Shown here: one piece after another, positions 51,601 through 61,024 of the stretch
Layout of the letters: every line of letters starts with the position of its first letter
Position numbering within the stretch: position 1 is the stretch's first letter
The notes under the pieces: generated by a model
Databases searched by the model: none
Told to the model about the DNA's origin: nothing
Seen by the model: the letters and a program-made list of their open reading frames with translations, nothing else
From: Sphingopyxis sp. LK2115
GTDB lineage: Bacteria > Pseudomonadota > Alphaproteobacteria > Sphingomonadales > Sphingomonadaceae
DNA: 64,000 nucleotides
Direction of reading: 5' to 3'
Assembly: GCF_014595975.1 (NCBI RefSeq)
Contig: NZ_JABWGQ010000044.1
Location: 163,121 to 227,120, forward strand
Made by a program: the position numbers and the translations under genes

Positions 51601-52118
51601 ACCGCAAGGGACCGCGCCTTGGCGAACCCGCCTCGCTGTGGCGGATGCGGATCGTGCCGGTCGCGAGCGTGATGCTCGCCTCCGCATTGCCACTGATGCT
51701 GCCCGTCATCGCCAGTTCGCCGGTGCTGCCGCCGCTCGGCCTGCTCTTTTTCCTCTGCTGGCAATTGCTGCGCGCGGAAATGTGGCCCGTGTGGATTGGC
51801 CTGCCGCTCGGCCTGTGGGACGATCTGTTCAGCGGGGCGCCGATCGGCACCGCCGTCGGGCTGTGGACGCTCGCCAGCATTGCCATCGCTTATTCGTCAC
51901 AGCGCATCTACTGGCGCGGCTTCTTTCACGACTGGTTGATCGCCGCGCTGCTCATCACCGCGATCCAGTCGCTCGCCGCGCTCATCGCCCACCCCGAAGC
52001 CGACGCGCTGCGTGTGCTCGGCCTCGTCGTGCCACAGATCGTGATCTCGGTGCTGCTGGTGCCGCTGGTCATGCGCCTGACCGGCAAGTTTGACAATTTC
52101 CGCCTGAAACGCCGATAA
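51597..52118 (+). CDS. mreD: Rod shape-determining protein MreD
   Basis: A 173-residue membrane protein with five helices starting at GTG 51597. Signature: LPLGLWDDLFSGAPIGTAVGLWTLASIAIAYSSQRIYWRGFFHDW in the middle. The N-terminal part (GPRLGEPASLWRMRIVPVASVMLAS) is a cytoplasmic head and first helix. MreD is the small partner of MreC and PBP2 in the elongasome. It is followed by mrdA after 10 bases. Confidence 0.92.
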   Translation: MNRKGPRLGEPASLWRMRIVPVASVMLASALPLMLPVIASSPVLPPLGLLFFLCWQLLRAEMWPVWIGLPLGLWDDLFSGAPIGTAVGLWTLASIAIAYSSQRIYWRGFFHDWLIAALLITAIQSLAALIAHPEADALRVLGLVVPQIVISVLLVPLVMRLTGKFDNFRLKRR

Positions 52119-52128
52119 AACCGCACAG

Positions 52129-54039
52129 ATGTTCAACAAGAAGCAGCCGCCGATCACCGAAGCGTGGAGGGGTCTCACCTTCACCCGCCGCGCGCTTGTC
52201 GTCGGGGGGGCGCAGGCCGCCGTGGGCGTCGCGCTGGCGGCGCGCATGACCTATATTTCGGTAATCGACAACGACCGCTATGTGCTGGAATCGGAAAGCA
52301 ATCGCGTCAATCTGACGCTCATTCCGCCGCGCCGCGGATGGATCGTCGACCGCAACGGCAAGGCGCTGGCGAACAATCGCGTCAGCCTGCGCATCGACAT
52401 CATTCCCGACCGTCTGCACAATCGCGAGATGGTGCTAGGCCGACTCCGAACGCTGCTGCGGCTCGACGGCGACACGATGGAGCGGATCAACCGCGACCTC
52501 AAGGCCGCATCGGGGTTTCAACCGGTCGCGATCAAGGAGGATATGACCGAGGCCGAATATAGCGCGATCCTCGTCCGGCTGCCCGAACTGCCGGGCGTCG
52601 CACCACAGCGCGGCTTTGCGCGAAACTATCCGACCGGCGCGGCGGTCGGCCACCTGATCGGCTATGTCGGCGCGCCCAATGCCGAGGAATATGAAAAGGC
52701 GAAAGATCCGCTCTACATCACGCCGGGCTACAAGATCGGCAAGGACGGGCTGGAAAAATATTTCCAGGAGATGCTGAAGGGCAAACCCGGCGCGCGGCGC
52801 GTCGAAGTGACCGCGCGCGGCAAGGTGGTGCGCGACCTCGACACCCAGCCCGACGTGCAGGGCAAGACCGTCCACCTGACGATCGACGCCGACCTGCAGG
52901 AATATGTCGCGCGGCGCATGGGACGCGAATCGGGCGCGGCGGTGGTGATCGACTGCCGCAACGGCGACATATTGGCGTTCGTGTCGATGCCAAGCTTTGA
53001 CCCCAACAGCTTTTCCGACGGGATCAGCAATTCCGAATATGCCTGGCTGCGCGCCGACGATCATCAGCCGCTCATCAACAAGGCAACGCGCGGGCTCTAT
53101 CCGCCCGGATCGACGCTGAAGCCGATGGCCGCGATCGCCGCGATCGAGCATGGCGTCGACCCTGGCGAGCGCCACACCTGCATTGGCGGCTATCGGCTTG
53201 GCCGCCGATTCTTCCGCTGCCTTGGCACGCACGGCAGCATCGACATGCCGACGGCGATCGAAAAAAGCTGCAACAGCTATTTTTACTGGCTTGCGCATCG
53301 TCTCGGCTATGACGCGATGGCGCCAACCGCGCGGCTGCTGGGACTGGGAGAGGAGTTCCAGCTGGCGGGCAGCAACCAGCGCTATGGCACCATCCCCGAC
53401 AGCGCGTGGAAACTGCGCAAATATGACCAGCAATGGACCGCCTCGGACTCGCTGAACGCGGTGATCGGCCAGGGTTATGTCAGCGTCAATCCGCTTCAGC
53501 TCGCGGTGATGACCGCGCGTATCGCGTCGGGCCGCCGCCTGTATCCGCGGCTGGTCAATCGGCAGTTCCCCAACGAACCGCTGCCCTTCTCCGCCGAAGC
53601 GCTGGCGGTGGCGCGGGCCGGCATGGACCGCGTCGTCAACGGAGCGGGAACCGCGGTGCGCAGCCGCCTGCCGCTCGACGGCATCACCATGGCGGGCAAG
53701 ACCGGCACCGCGCAGGTGCGCGGGCTGGCGTCGGGATCGCGCGGGCAGAGCGGCGCATGGAAATATCGCGACCATGGCCTCTTCGTCGGCTTCGCGCCGG
53801 TCGACAATCCGCGCTATGCCACCGGCATCGTTATCGAGCATGGCATGGGCGGCAGCCGCGCCGCCGCGCCTGTCGCGCGCGATTTCATGACCTTCCTGTT
53901 CGACCGCGACAAAGGGATGGAGGCGCTCGACACGCTTGAGGCCGGTTGGGGCGGCACGATTACCGAGCGCATGGAGCGCGACTATGCGGCGTGGAAGATG
54001 GGCGCGTCGAGCGACCCCGATCCAGGGGTGCCGGAATGA
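52129..54039 (+). CDS. mrdA: Penicillin-binding protein 2 (peptidoglycan transpeptidase)
   Basis: A 636-residue class B PBP. One N-terminal helix (RALVVGGAQAAVGVALAARMTYISVI) is followed by the pedestal (LIPPRRGWIVDRNGKALANNRVSLRID) and the transpeptidase domain. The active site has S-T-L-K in YPPGSTLKPMAAI (about residues 326-338), SCNSYFYW (about 384-391) and KTGTAQV (about 524-530). It crosslinks side-wall peptidoglycan with RodA. The rodA start overlaps its stop (ATGA). Confidence 0.96.
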   Translation: MFNKKQPPITEAWRGLTFTRRALVVGGAQAAVGVALAARMTYISVIDNDRYVLESESNRVNLTLIPPRRGWIVDRNGKALANNRVSLRIDIIPDRLHNREMVLGRLRTLLRLDGDTMERINRDLKAASGFQPVAIKEDMTEAEYSAILVRLPELPGVAPQRGFARNYPTGAAVGHLIGYVGAPNAEEYEKAKDPLYITPGYKIGKDGLEKYFQEMLKGKPGARRVEVTARGKVVRDLDTQPDVQGKTVHLTIDADLQEYVARRMGRESGAAVVIDCRNGDILAFVSMPSFDPNSFSDGISNSEYAWLRADDHQPLINKATRGLYPPGSTLKPMAAIAAIEHGVDPGERHTCIGGYRLGRRFFRCLGTHGSIDMPTAIEKSCNSYFYWLAHRLGYDAMAPTARLLGLGEEFQLAGSNQRYGTIPDSAWKLRKYDQQWTASDSLNAVIGQGYVSVNPLQLAVMTARIASGRRLYPRLVNRQFPNEPLPFSAEALAVARAGMDRVVNGAGTAVRSRLPLDGITMAGKTGTAQVRGLASGSRGQSGAWKYRDHGLFVGFAPVDNPRYATGIVIEHGMGGSRAAAPVARDFMTFLFDRDKGMEALDTLEAGWGGTITERMERDYAAWKMGASSDPDPGVPE

Positions 54040-55142
54040 TTCCGGTGCCGCCAGCCATCCAGCGCATCCCGTGGAAGCTGATCGCCATTCTGTGCGGCAT
54101 CACTGGGTTCGGCCTGCTCGTCCTCTATTCGGCAGCGGGCGGCAACTGGTCGCCCTGGGCGTGGCAACAGGGGGTACGGTTCCTCGTCTTTCTGGGCGGA
54201 GCGCTCGTCCTTGCTCGCCTCCCCTTGCGAATATTCGAGGATTTTTCCTATCTTGCCTATATCGGCGTGCTCATCCTGCTGTTCGCGGTCGAGCTGCTGG
54301 GCTTCGTCGGCGGGGGCAGCCAGCGATGGCTCAACCTCGGATTCATGAACCTTCAGCCGTCGGAGCTGATGAAGGTCACGATCGTCGTGGCACTCGCGCG
54401 CTTCTATGCGCAGCTTCCGCCCGCCAGCACGCGCAGCTTTACCGCCCTGTGGCCTGCGCTGGTAATGATCGGCCTGCCCGCCGCGCTGGTGATGCTGCAG
54501 CCCGACCTCGGCACCGCGCTGTCGATCTGCATCGGCGGGGTGATCGTGATGTTCGTGGCCGGCCTGCCGCTCTGGTGGTTCGGCAGCACGGCGATTGCGG
54601 GCATCGCGGCATTGCCCATCCTCTTTTCCTTCCTCCACGATTATCAGAAGCGACGCGTGCTCATCTTCCTCGACCCCGAAAGCGACCCGCTCGGCTCCGG
54701 CTATCACATCAGCCAGTCGAAGATCGCGATCGGGTCGGGCGGTATCGGCGGCAAGGGCTTCCTCAATGGCTCGCAAAGTCACCTCGACTATCTGCCTGAA
54801 GGACACACCGACTTCATCTTCGCAACGATGGCCGAGGAATGGGGGCTGATCGGCGGCCTTGCGTTATTGTTCGGCTTTTTCCTGCTGCTGCGCTGGTCGA
54901 CGCGCGTGGCGCTGAAGGCACGGACGCGCTTCGGCCAGCTCACTGCGGCGGGGCTCACCATGACGATCTTTTTCTACATCGCGATCAACCTGATGATGGT
55001 GATGGGCCTGGCCCCCGTCGTCGGCATCCCTCTGCCGCTCTTTTCCTATGGCGGGTCGTCGATGCTCACGATCATGACGTGCGTGGGCATCATTCTCGCG
55101 ATCGAGAACGACAGCAAGACGGGCACCCGCCGCTTTCACTGA
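54036..55142 (+). CDS. rodA: Rod shape-determining protein RodA (peptidoglycan glycosyltransferase)
   Basis: A 368-residue SEDS-family membrane protein with about ten helices, starting at ATG 54036 (MIPVPPAIQRIPWKLIAIL). Signature parts: RWLNLGFMNLQPSELMKV (about residues 88-105), GYHISQSKIAIGSGGIGGKGFLNGSQSHLDYLPEGHTDFIFATMAEEWGL and the C-terminal VVGIPLPLFSYGGSSML. RodA polymerises glycan strands for elongation together with PBP2. It is the last gene of the mre operon. No clear terminator follows before tRNA-Lys. Confidence 0.96.
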   Translation: MIPVPPAIQRIPWKLIAILCGITGFGLLVLYSAAGGNWSPWAWQQGVRFLVFLGGALVLARLPLRIFEDFSYLAYIGVLILLFAVELLGFVGGGSQRWLNLGFMNLQPSELMKVTIVVALARFYAQLPPASTRSFTALWPALVMIGLPAALVMLQPDLGTALSICIGGVIVMFVAGLPLWWFGSTAIAGIAALPILFSFLHDYQKRRVLIFLDPESDPLGSGYHISQSKIAIGSGGIGGKGFLNGSQSHLDYLPEGHTDFIFATMAEEWGLIGGLALLFGFFLLLRWSTRVALKARTRFGQLTAAGLTMTIFFYIAINLMMVMGLAPVVGIPLPLFSYGGSSMLTIMTCVGIILAIENDSKTGTRRFH

Positions 55143-55252
55143 AAAAAATCGTCGAAGCCCATTGCCAAGGATGCGCCGCCATGATAGCGGGCCGCTCTCT
55201 TCACGACGCGGGCGGATTTCCTCCGCATCGTGAAAGCCGAAATCCGGCAGAT

Positions 55253-55328
<76 letters not shown>

Positions 55329-55603
55329 ATTTTTGTTTTATCACAGTCTCTTAGAAAGGTCTGCCCGTGCATCGAGGGCAGGCGGAGGTTGGCTAGGTAG
55401 CTCCCTAGGTAGCATGTCGCCGGTAGCCTGCCGCAGGCGAGCCTGCGAAAGGTTGGTCAAGCACGGTCCTGTAACGGCCTGATGCACCGCCTCAATTCAG
55501 GCGTACTCCCATGCTTCGTGCTTGAACTGCCCCTCAAGTGGCGCGAGAGCATGCGGGTCGCCCCGTGCTGCATCGAACGCACCCAAAGGTTGGTATTCTG
55601 CTG

Positions 55604-56632
55604 TCAGACCGATTTCTTGCCGCGCTGGGCAAGCGGCGAATGGCCGACCCACCGTTTGAACGCGCGGGTGAAGCTCGACGGTTCGGAAAAGCCTAACATT
55701 TCCGAGATCCGTTCAATCGATAATGTTGATTTATCCAGCAAGTCCAGTGCGCGTTCATGGCGCACCTGGTCCAGCAGCTGCCCAAAGCTGGTATGTGCCG
55801 CGACGAGCCGCCGGTGGAGCGTCCGTTCGGATACACGCAATTGCGTGGCGACCTCTGCGGCGGACGGAAAACCTCGTCCGGACCGCACCAGCAAATCAAA
55901 CACCTGACTGACGAAGGCATCCTTCGCCGGAGCAGCGGCAACCAGCTTCTTGCAAAGGCTGCTGTACGTCTCTTCCAACAAAGGGCTGGCCATTGGCAGC
56001 GACAGGTTGCCTGCACCATGTTCGAATACCCATCGAGTCTGCGTGGCACCGAAAATGACCGGCGCGCCCAGCAGCGCATCGCAATTCTGCCATCCGGACG
56101 GCCGCTTCAAGACCGATTCGATGCGCCGCAAGGGAAAGCGTGGTGGCTGCATGTCGTTGAGGAACATCGTGACCGAGCCCAATGCGCGTTCCTGATGAAA
56201 CTCACGCAGGCTGGCGGGTGCATCTCTGTCATGCGCGGTCAATGCAACCGCCTGACCGTCCTCCACCTGCAGTTCGTAATGCATGAGCGAAAATGTCAGA
56301 CCCTGGAACGCTCCCAGCACCTGAAGTCCCTCGGCAACATTGCTGGCAGCCAGGACCGCCAAGCCAAGGGGGCCATAGGACATAACCCGGTAGCGTAGCC
56401 CGGTGCGCATCCAGAGGCCAGGAATGTGGCGGGTCTGCTCAGCAAAATATTGCTGAAACTGCAACTCCTGCGAACAAGTAACGTGACCTTCGGGATCGGC
56501 CAGCACGCCCGCTTCAATGCCTGCTTGCGTCAGCAAGGGTGCCGGATCCAACGCATTTTCCCGCATCGCCGCCGACATGATGCGCAGACTCTGATTTGAC
56601 AGCCTAAGGGTTTCAAGCAGGTGAAGTTGCAT
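55604..56632 (-). CDS. AraC family transcriptional regulator (Arabinose_bd / OruR type)
   Basis: A 342-residue regulator. The N-terminal ligand domain (about residues 20-200, RIMSAAMRENALDPAPLLTQAGIE ... RVMSYGPLGLAVLAASNVAEGLQVLG) is the Arabinose_bd type found in regulators of aromatic and steroid catabolism. The C-terminal part is AraC-type (about 245-335): ATQLRVSERTLHRRLVAAHTSFGQLLDQVRHERALDLLDKSTLSIERISEMLGFSEPSSFTRAFKRWVG. It is divergent from the acyl-CoA dehydrogenase gene with 139 bases between, so it probably controls the catabolic operon. Codons are less GC-biased than in the core genes. Confidence 0.88.
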   Translation of the reverse strand: MQLHLLETLRLSNQSLRIMSAAMRENALDPAPLLTQAGIEAGVLADPEGHVTCSQELQFQQYFAEQTRHIPGLWMRTGLRYRVMSYGPLGLAVLAASNVAEGLQVLGAFQGLTFSLMHYELQVEDGQAVALTAHDRDAPASLREFHQERALGSVTMFLNDMQPPRFPLRRIESVLKRPSGWQNCDALLGAPVIFGATQTRWVFEHGAGNLSLPMASPLLEETYSSLCKKLVAAAPAKDAFVSQVFDLLVRSGRGFPSAAEVATQLRVSERTLHRRLVAAHTSFGQLLDQVRHERALDLLDKSTLSIERISEMLGFSEPSSFTRAFKRWVGHSPLAQRGKKSV

Positions 56633-56771
56633 CGTTCAGTCCTCCCTGATCCACTAGGCAGTATGTCAGTTTAAGTCAATTATTGGCAGATATGGCCATT
56701 CCGTTGCCGCAAAAGCTTTGGCAATTGATTACCAACTCGGAGTTCAACCGAGAACGGCAAGAGAGGATATC

Positions 56772-58093
56772 ATGAACAACACGGCAGTCCTGCAGCCCCC
56801 TCGCGCTGAAACTTTCGGCCCACGGCCGTTTGCTCGTTGGGACGCAAATCCCTCCGTGAGGCTTGGCCAGCTCGGTGCCGAGCCGCCGATGGACGACTTG
56901 GTCAATCAATTGCATCAGACCGTTCACGGCTTTGCTGACAGGGTGATGCGCCCGATCGGGCGTGATCTTGACCGGCTGTCTGCGGAACAGGTGATCGCAA
57001 CCGGCTCGCAGCTCTGGTCCTTTCGTGATGCATACGCATCGCTCGGGATCAATATGGAAGCTCTGGCGTCGTTTCCGCCCGAGCTGATGCCCGATATCTT
57101 TGCCATCCTTTTCGAGGAACTGGGCTGGGGTGACGCCGGTCTCGCAATCTCTGCGGGCGTAGATCTCATGCCGCATTACATGGCGGCCAAATTCGGCAAC
57201 GAATTCGTCTTCAAGGCTTACCCGGAAGAGTTGATTGGGTGCTGGGGCATCACCGAGCCCGATCACGGCAGCGACTCGCTCGATGCAAACGGGGCGATCT
57301 TCCATGCGCAGGGCAAATATGGGCGGCCCAATTGCGTCGCGAAGATCACCGACGGAAAGGTCATCATTTCAGGTCAGAAATCGGCGTGGGTGTCCAACGG
57401 TCCGATCGCAGAGCTGGCAATTCTCTATTGCGCGGCGGAAACAAAGGACGGCGTCGACCCGCGCCGTGGGGCCGTCGTCATCGTTCCGCTGAAATCTCTT
57501 GGGGTGTCCAAGGGCAAGCCTCTTGAAAAGATGGGACAGCGCGCTTTGCCTCAGGGCGAAATATTCTTCGACAATGTCGAGTTGGACATCGACCATCTTC
57601 TGGTGGCGCCAGAAGACTATAAAAAGGGTGTATACGCGATCCACAGCGAGGCCAACGCATTGATGGGGGGGTATTCACCGGCTGTGCTCGCGCAGCTTAC
57701 GAGCATGCCTATGCTTATGCCCATGAGCGCAAGCAGGGCGGCGTGCCGATCATCCGCCACCAGGATGTGGCCAAGCGCCTGTTCCACATGGCGCGCAAGG
57801 TCGAACTGTCCCGGGCGATAACGCGCCGGGTTACCACCTTCAACATGACGAACGACATGCCTGCATTGCAGGCAGCGATGTTCTCGAAGGTGACCGCCAC
57901 GCAGCATGCGCTCGAAGTGGCAAGCGATGCCGTGCAGATGTTTGGCGGCAATGGGGTGACGTGCGAATATCCGGTTGAGAAGCTCTTCCGTGACGCCCGT
58001 TCGTCGCTGATCGAGGACGGGTGCAACGAGATCCTCGCGATCAAGGGGGGTACGCTGATGATCGATCCTGATCGGCTGACGCCGACCGCCTGA
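56772..58093 (+). pseudogene. Acyl-CoA dehydrogenase, frameshifted at a G-run
   Basis: Two frames together give a complete acyl-CoA dehydrogenase of about 440 residues starting at ATG 56772. Frame 1 carries the N-terminal domain and the FAD site (GCWGITEPDHGSDSLDANGAIF, KITDGKVIISGQKSAWVSNGPIAELAILY). Frame 2 carries the C-terminal helices (ARAAYEHAYAYAHERKQGGVPIIRHQDVAKRLF and QMFGGNGVTCEYPVEKLFRDAR). The switch is at the seven-G run 57665-57671; one more G would restore MGGVFTGCARAAYEHA. As written, translation continues in the wrong frame to 57821. It could be a real mutation, slippage or an assembly error. Confidence 0.85.
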
Positions 58094-58190
58094 CGCCACA
58101 CCGCGACGGGAACTTTCTTCCCGCGGTTCACACATGTTCACGACCATCACCGCGCCTCCGCATGCGAGGTACGGAACGGGGAGATTTGCT

Positions 58191-59414
58191 TTGCGCCAGA
58201 AGGCGATCATAGCCGGTGTCGGCATCACGCAGTTCGGGAAGCACCTCGATCGCACCCTTGCGGGGCTTGCGCGCGAAGCGATCGAGCAAGCGCTGGCGGA
58301 TGCCGGAATCGGGCTCGACAAGGTTGAGGCCGCGTGGGCGGGCAATGCCGGCGGGGCGTTGGTGACCGGGCAGGTCTGCGTAGCTGGCCAGGTCGTCCTG
58401 CGTCAGATGGGCGTTGGCGGCATCCCGGTCATAAACGTGGAAAATGCTTGTGCCACGTCTTCAACGGCCTTCCAGCAGGCCTGCACGATGGTTTCGCTGG
58501 GCGTCTACGACGTGGTCCTCGCCTTCGGGATGGAGAAGCTTTACCACGCGGACAAGGAACGTCCGATGTCGGTCTATGCCGGATGCGTGGATGTCGAGCA
58601 GCCCGAGCAGCTCGATCATTACCTGATCGGCGACCTTACCGTGGCCGAACGAGATGCGGCTCCGCGCGACCGGCGCTCGCTGTTCATGGATATCTACGCA
58701 CGCATGGCGCGCGATTACATGGCAGCGAGCGGCGCGACCCAACGCGATTTCGCGCTCGTCTCTTCCAAGAATTCACGACACGGCAGCCTCAATCCAAACG
58801 CTCAGTACCGCGAGGTTTTGAGCGTGGAGGACGTGCTGTCGGCGAAGCCGATCTCGCCTCCTCTGACTTTGCCGATGTGTTCTCCCATCGGTGATGGAGC
58901 GGCGGCGGCGGTGATCGTGTCGGAGCGGGCAGCTGCACGATTGGGCGTTGCCGATCCGGTACACGTCCTCTCTTCGATCGTGTCGAGCGGCTTCGACGCG
59001 CTTCCTGGCCAGCCTGGCTTGGCCGAGACGGTCTCACGCCAAGCCTATGAAGAAGCGGGGATCGATCCGCACGACATCGGCTGCGTCGAACTGCACGACG
59101 CGACATCACCCGCCGAATTGATCTATTACGAAGCGCTGGGTCTGTGCGGTCAAGGCGAAGGACCCGCCTTTCTCGCCAGTGGTGCCACCACGATTGGCGG
59201 GCGCGTCCCGGTCAATCCGTCGGGCGGCCTCGTTCGCAAGGGGCACCCGATCGGCGCGACAGGTCTCGGGCAGATCCACGAACTGGTGCAGCAATTGCGG
59301 GGCCGCTGCGGTGCGCGCCAAGTTGAAGGCGCCAGGGTTGCGCTCGCCGAGAATGGCGGCGGGTTCATCGGCCGCGATGCCGCAGCGATCGCCATGACGG
59401 TGTTGTCACGATGA
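58191..59414 (+). CDS. Thiolase (SCP-x / acetyl-CoA acetyltransferase-like)
   Basis: A 407-residue thiolase-superfamily protein. The start TTG 58191 is chosen because GGGGAG lies 7 bases upstream and the product then begins LRQKAIIAGVGITQFGKHLDRTLAG, as family members do; ATG 58134 is possible but has no such site. The nucleophilic Cys is in ENACATSSTAFQQACTMV (about residue 89). The second half gives SPIGDGAAAAVIVSE, CVELHDATSPAELIYYEALGL and NPSGGLVRKGHPIGATGLGQIHELVQQLRG. The family includes the SCP-x thiolases used for branched or steroid side chains. It overlaps the ligase gene in an ATGA junction. Confidence 0.87.
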   Translation: MRQKAIIAGVGITQFGKHLDRTLAGLAREAIEQALADAGIGLDKVEAAWAGNAGGALVTGQVCVAGQVVLRQMGVGGIPVINVENACATSSTAFQQACTMVSLGVYDVVLAFGMEKLYHADKERPMSVYAGCVDVEQPEQLDHYLIGDLTVAERDAAPRDRRSLFMDIYARMARDYMAASGATQRDFALVSSKNSRHGSLNPNAQYREVLSVEDVLSAKPISPPLTLPMCSPIGDGAAAAVIVSERAAARLGVADPVHVLSSIVSSGFDALPGQPGLAETVSRQAYEEAGIDPHDIGCVELHDATSPAELIYYEALGLCGQGEGPAFLASGATTIGGRVPVNPSGGLVRKGHPIGATGLGQIHELVQQLRGRCGARQVEGARVALAENGGGFIGRDAAAIAMTVLSR

Positions 59415-61024
59415 GTGAGCCCACCCGAACCTTGCTGCAGATGGTGCTTGATGGCGTGGCCACGAACATGGCGACGCCGATCGCTACCTTCGTGGATATC
59501 GATGCCGCCGGCGAATTGAGCGAGGAGTCCAGAACCTACGCGGATCTGCTTGACGCGGGTAAACGCATGGCGGGGGCCCTGCTGGCAACCGGGATGGAAG
59601 AGGGCGATGCCTTTGCCATCATCATGCGCAATCACCCGGAATTCGTTGAAGCGATGGTCGCGTCCGAGATCGTCGGCACGGTCTTCGTGCCGATCGATCC
59701 CCGCACACGGGGTCAGAAATTGGCCTATATGCTGGGATTCTCGCGATGCCGCGGCGCAATCGTTTCGCCTGAGGTCCTGCCGCACCTTGCAACCGTACGC
59801 GCTAGCGTGCCGGACCTCGAATGGGTCTGGGTCATCGGCCAGGAGTCAGAGCAGGCAATGTCGCTAGACGCGGCGATCAGGGCCGCTGTTCCCCAAAGCG
59901 ACGCTGCCCCCCGCCCGCTCGAAACACCCATGCAGATGCTGTTCACTTCGGGGACGACGGGCGACCCAAAGGCGATCCTGGCGCCGCATGCGCGCTTTGC
60001 AGCAGTCGCCTCGCTTGGTCCCGTCATCGGGTTGGCTCCGGGTGACCGCCTCTACACCGGGCTGTCCCTGACCCACGCGAATGCCCAGCTCATTACTCTG
60101 GGAAACGCTCTTGCGGGGGGGCTCCCGGTAATCATCAGCCGGCAGTTCACGAAGTCGCGGCTGTGGGAAATCCTGAGCCGCTACGGCTGCACCACATTCA
60201 ATCTGCTGGGGGGCATGGCGACTGCGATCTTCGCAGAGCCGGAAGGCCCATACGATCGGCAGCATAAGGTCCGCTTTGTCCTGAGCGCTGGCATGCCCGC
60301 GTCGATGTGGCGTCCGTTCCAGGAACGATTTGGAGTCGATATATTCGAATTCTTCGGTGCGGCGGAGGGCGGTCTTTCGCTCAATCCGCCCGGAACCGGG
60401 CCAGTCGGCTCGATCGGCAAGCCACCGCTCGGCGGAATCTGCGAGATTCTGGACAGCGATGGGACCATTCTTGGCCCAGGCGAACCGGGCGAAATCTGCT
60501 TCCGCAATGCCGATGGAACGGTGGCACCGGTAACCTACTTCGGCAATCCCGAAGCCTCGGCAGCCAAAACGAAGGGAGGTTGGTTCCGGACGGGCGATAT
60601 CGGGTGGAAGGATGCCGATGGCTGGCTGTTCTTCTCGCATCGCGATGGGCAAGCGATCCGGCGCAACGGTGATTTCATCGATGGCCGGGCGATCGAAACC
60701 GCAATCGCCGCCATGCCCGGCGTAGCCGATGCTTACGTCTATGGCTTGGCCACGCCGCGCAACACGCCCGGCGAGAAGGAGGTGATCGCCGCGATCGTAC
60801 CCGAAAAAGGCTTCGATCCGGCGACGGTCATTCCCACCTGCGCCAGCGCGCTGGGATCGGCCAACGTGCCAACATATCTCCAGATCGTAGAAGCCATTCC
60901 AAAGACCGCTTCGGAAAAGCCCCAGGACCGGCACCTTATAGCGATGCTTGAGCGAAACGATTGCGAATTGTTCGATCGCAACGGCAAAACACAGTGGGAA
61001 AAAGAGGAAAGGATTGCATCATGA
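59411..61024 (+). CDS. Acyl-CoA synthetase (AMP-binding, CaiC-like)
   Basis: A 537-residue ANL-family ligase that activates a carboxylic acid as an acyl-CoA. The phosphate-binding loop is LFTSGTTGDPKAIL (about residues 176-189), then EFFGAAEGGLSLNPPG (about 315-330) and the hinge region GWFRTGDIGWKDADGWLFFSHRDGQAIRRNGDFI (about 391-424). The final catalytic Lys would be in the C-terminal EAIPKTASEKPQDR segment. The overall build is like crotonobetaine/carnitine-CoA ligases, but the substrate is unknown. Both its start and its stop overlap the neighbouring genes by four bases. Confidence 0.87.
   Translation: MSEPTRTLLQMVLDGVATNMATPIATFVDIDAAGELSEESRTYADLLDAGKRMAGALLATGMEEGDAFAIIMRNHPEFVEAMVASEIVGTVFVPIDPRTRGQKLAYMLGFSRCRGAIVSPEVLPHLATVRASVPDLEWVWVIGQESEQAMSLDAAIRAAVPQSDAAPRPLETPMQMLFTSGTTGDPKAILAPHARFAAVASLGPVIGLAPGDRLYTGLSLTHANAQLITLGNALAGGLPVIISRQFTKSRLWEILSRYGCTTFNLLGGMATAIFAEPEGPYDRQHKVRFVLSAGMPASMWRPFQERFGVDIFEFFGAAEGGLSLNPPGTGPVGSIGKPPLGGICEILDSDGTILGPGEPGEICFRNADGTVAPVTYFGNPEASAAKTKGGWFRTGDIGWKDADGWLFFSHRDGQAIRRNGDFIDGRAIETAIAAMPGVADAYVYGLATPRNTPGEKEVIAAIVPEKGFDPATVIPTCASALGSANVPTYLQIVEAIPKTASEKPQDRHLIAMLERNDCELFDRNGKTQWEKEERIAS

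Noticed and set aside
55329..55603. Integrase or excisionase remnant after tRNA-Lys
   Set aside because: No open frame with integrase motifs exists in the gap; only short direct and inverted repeats are present.
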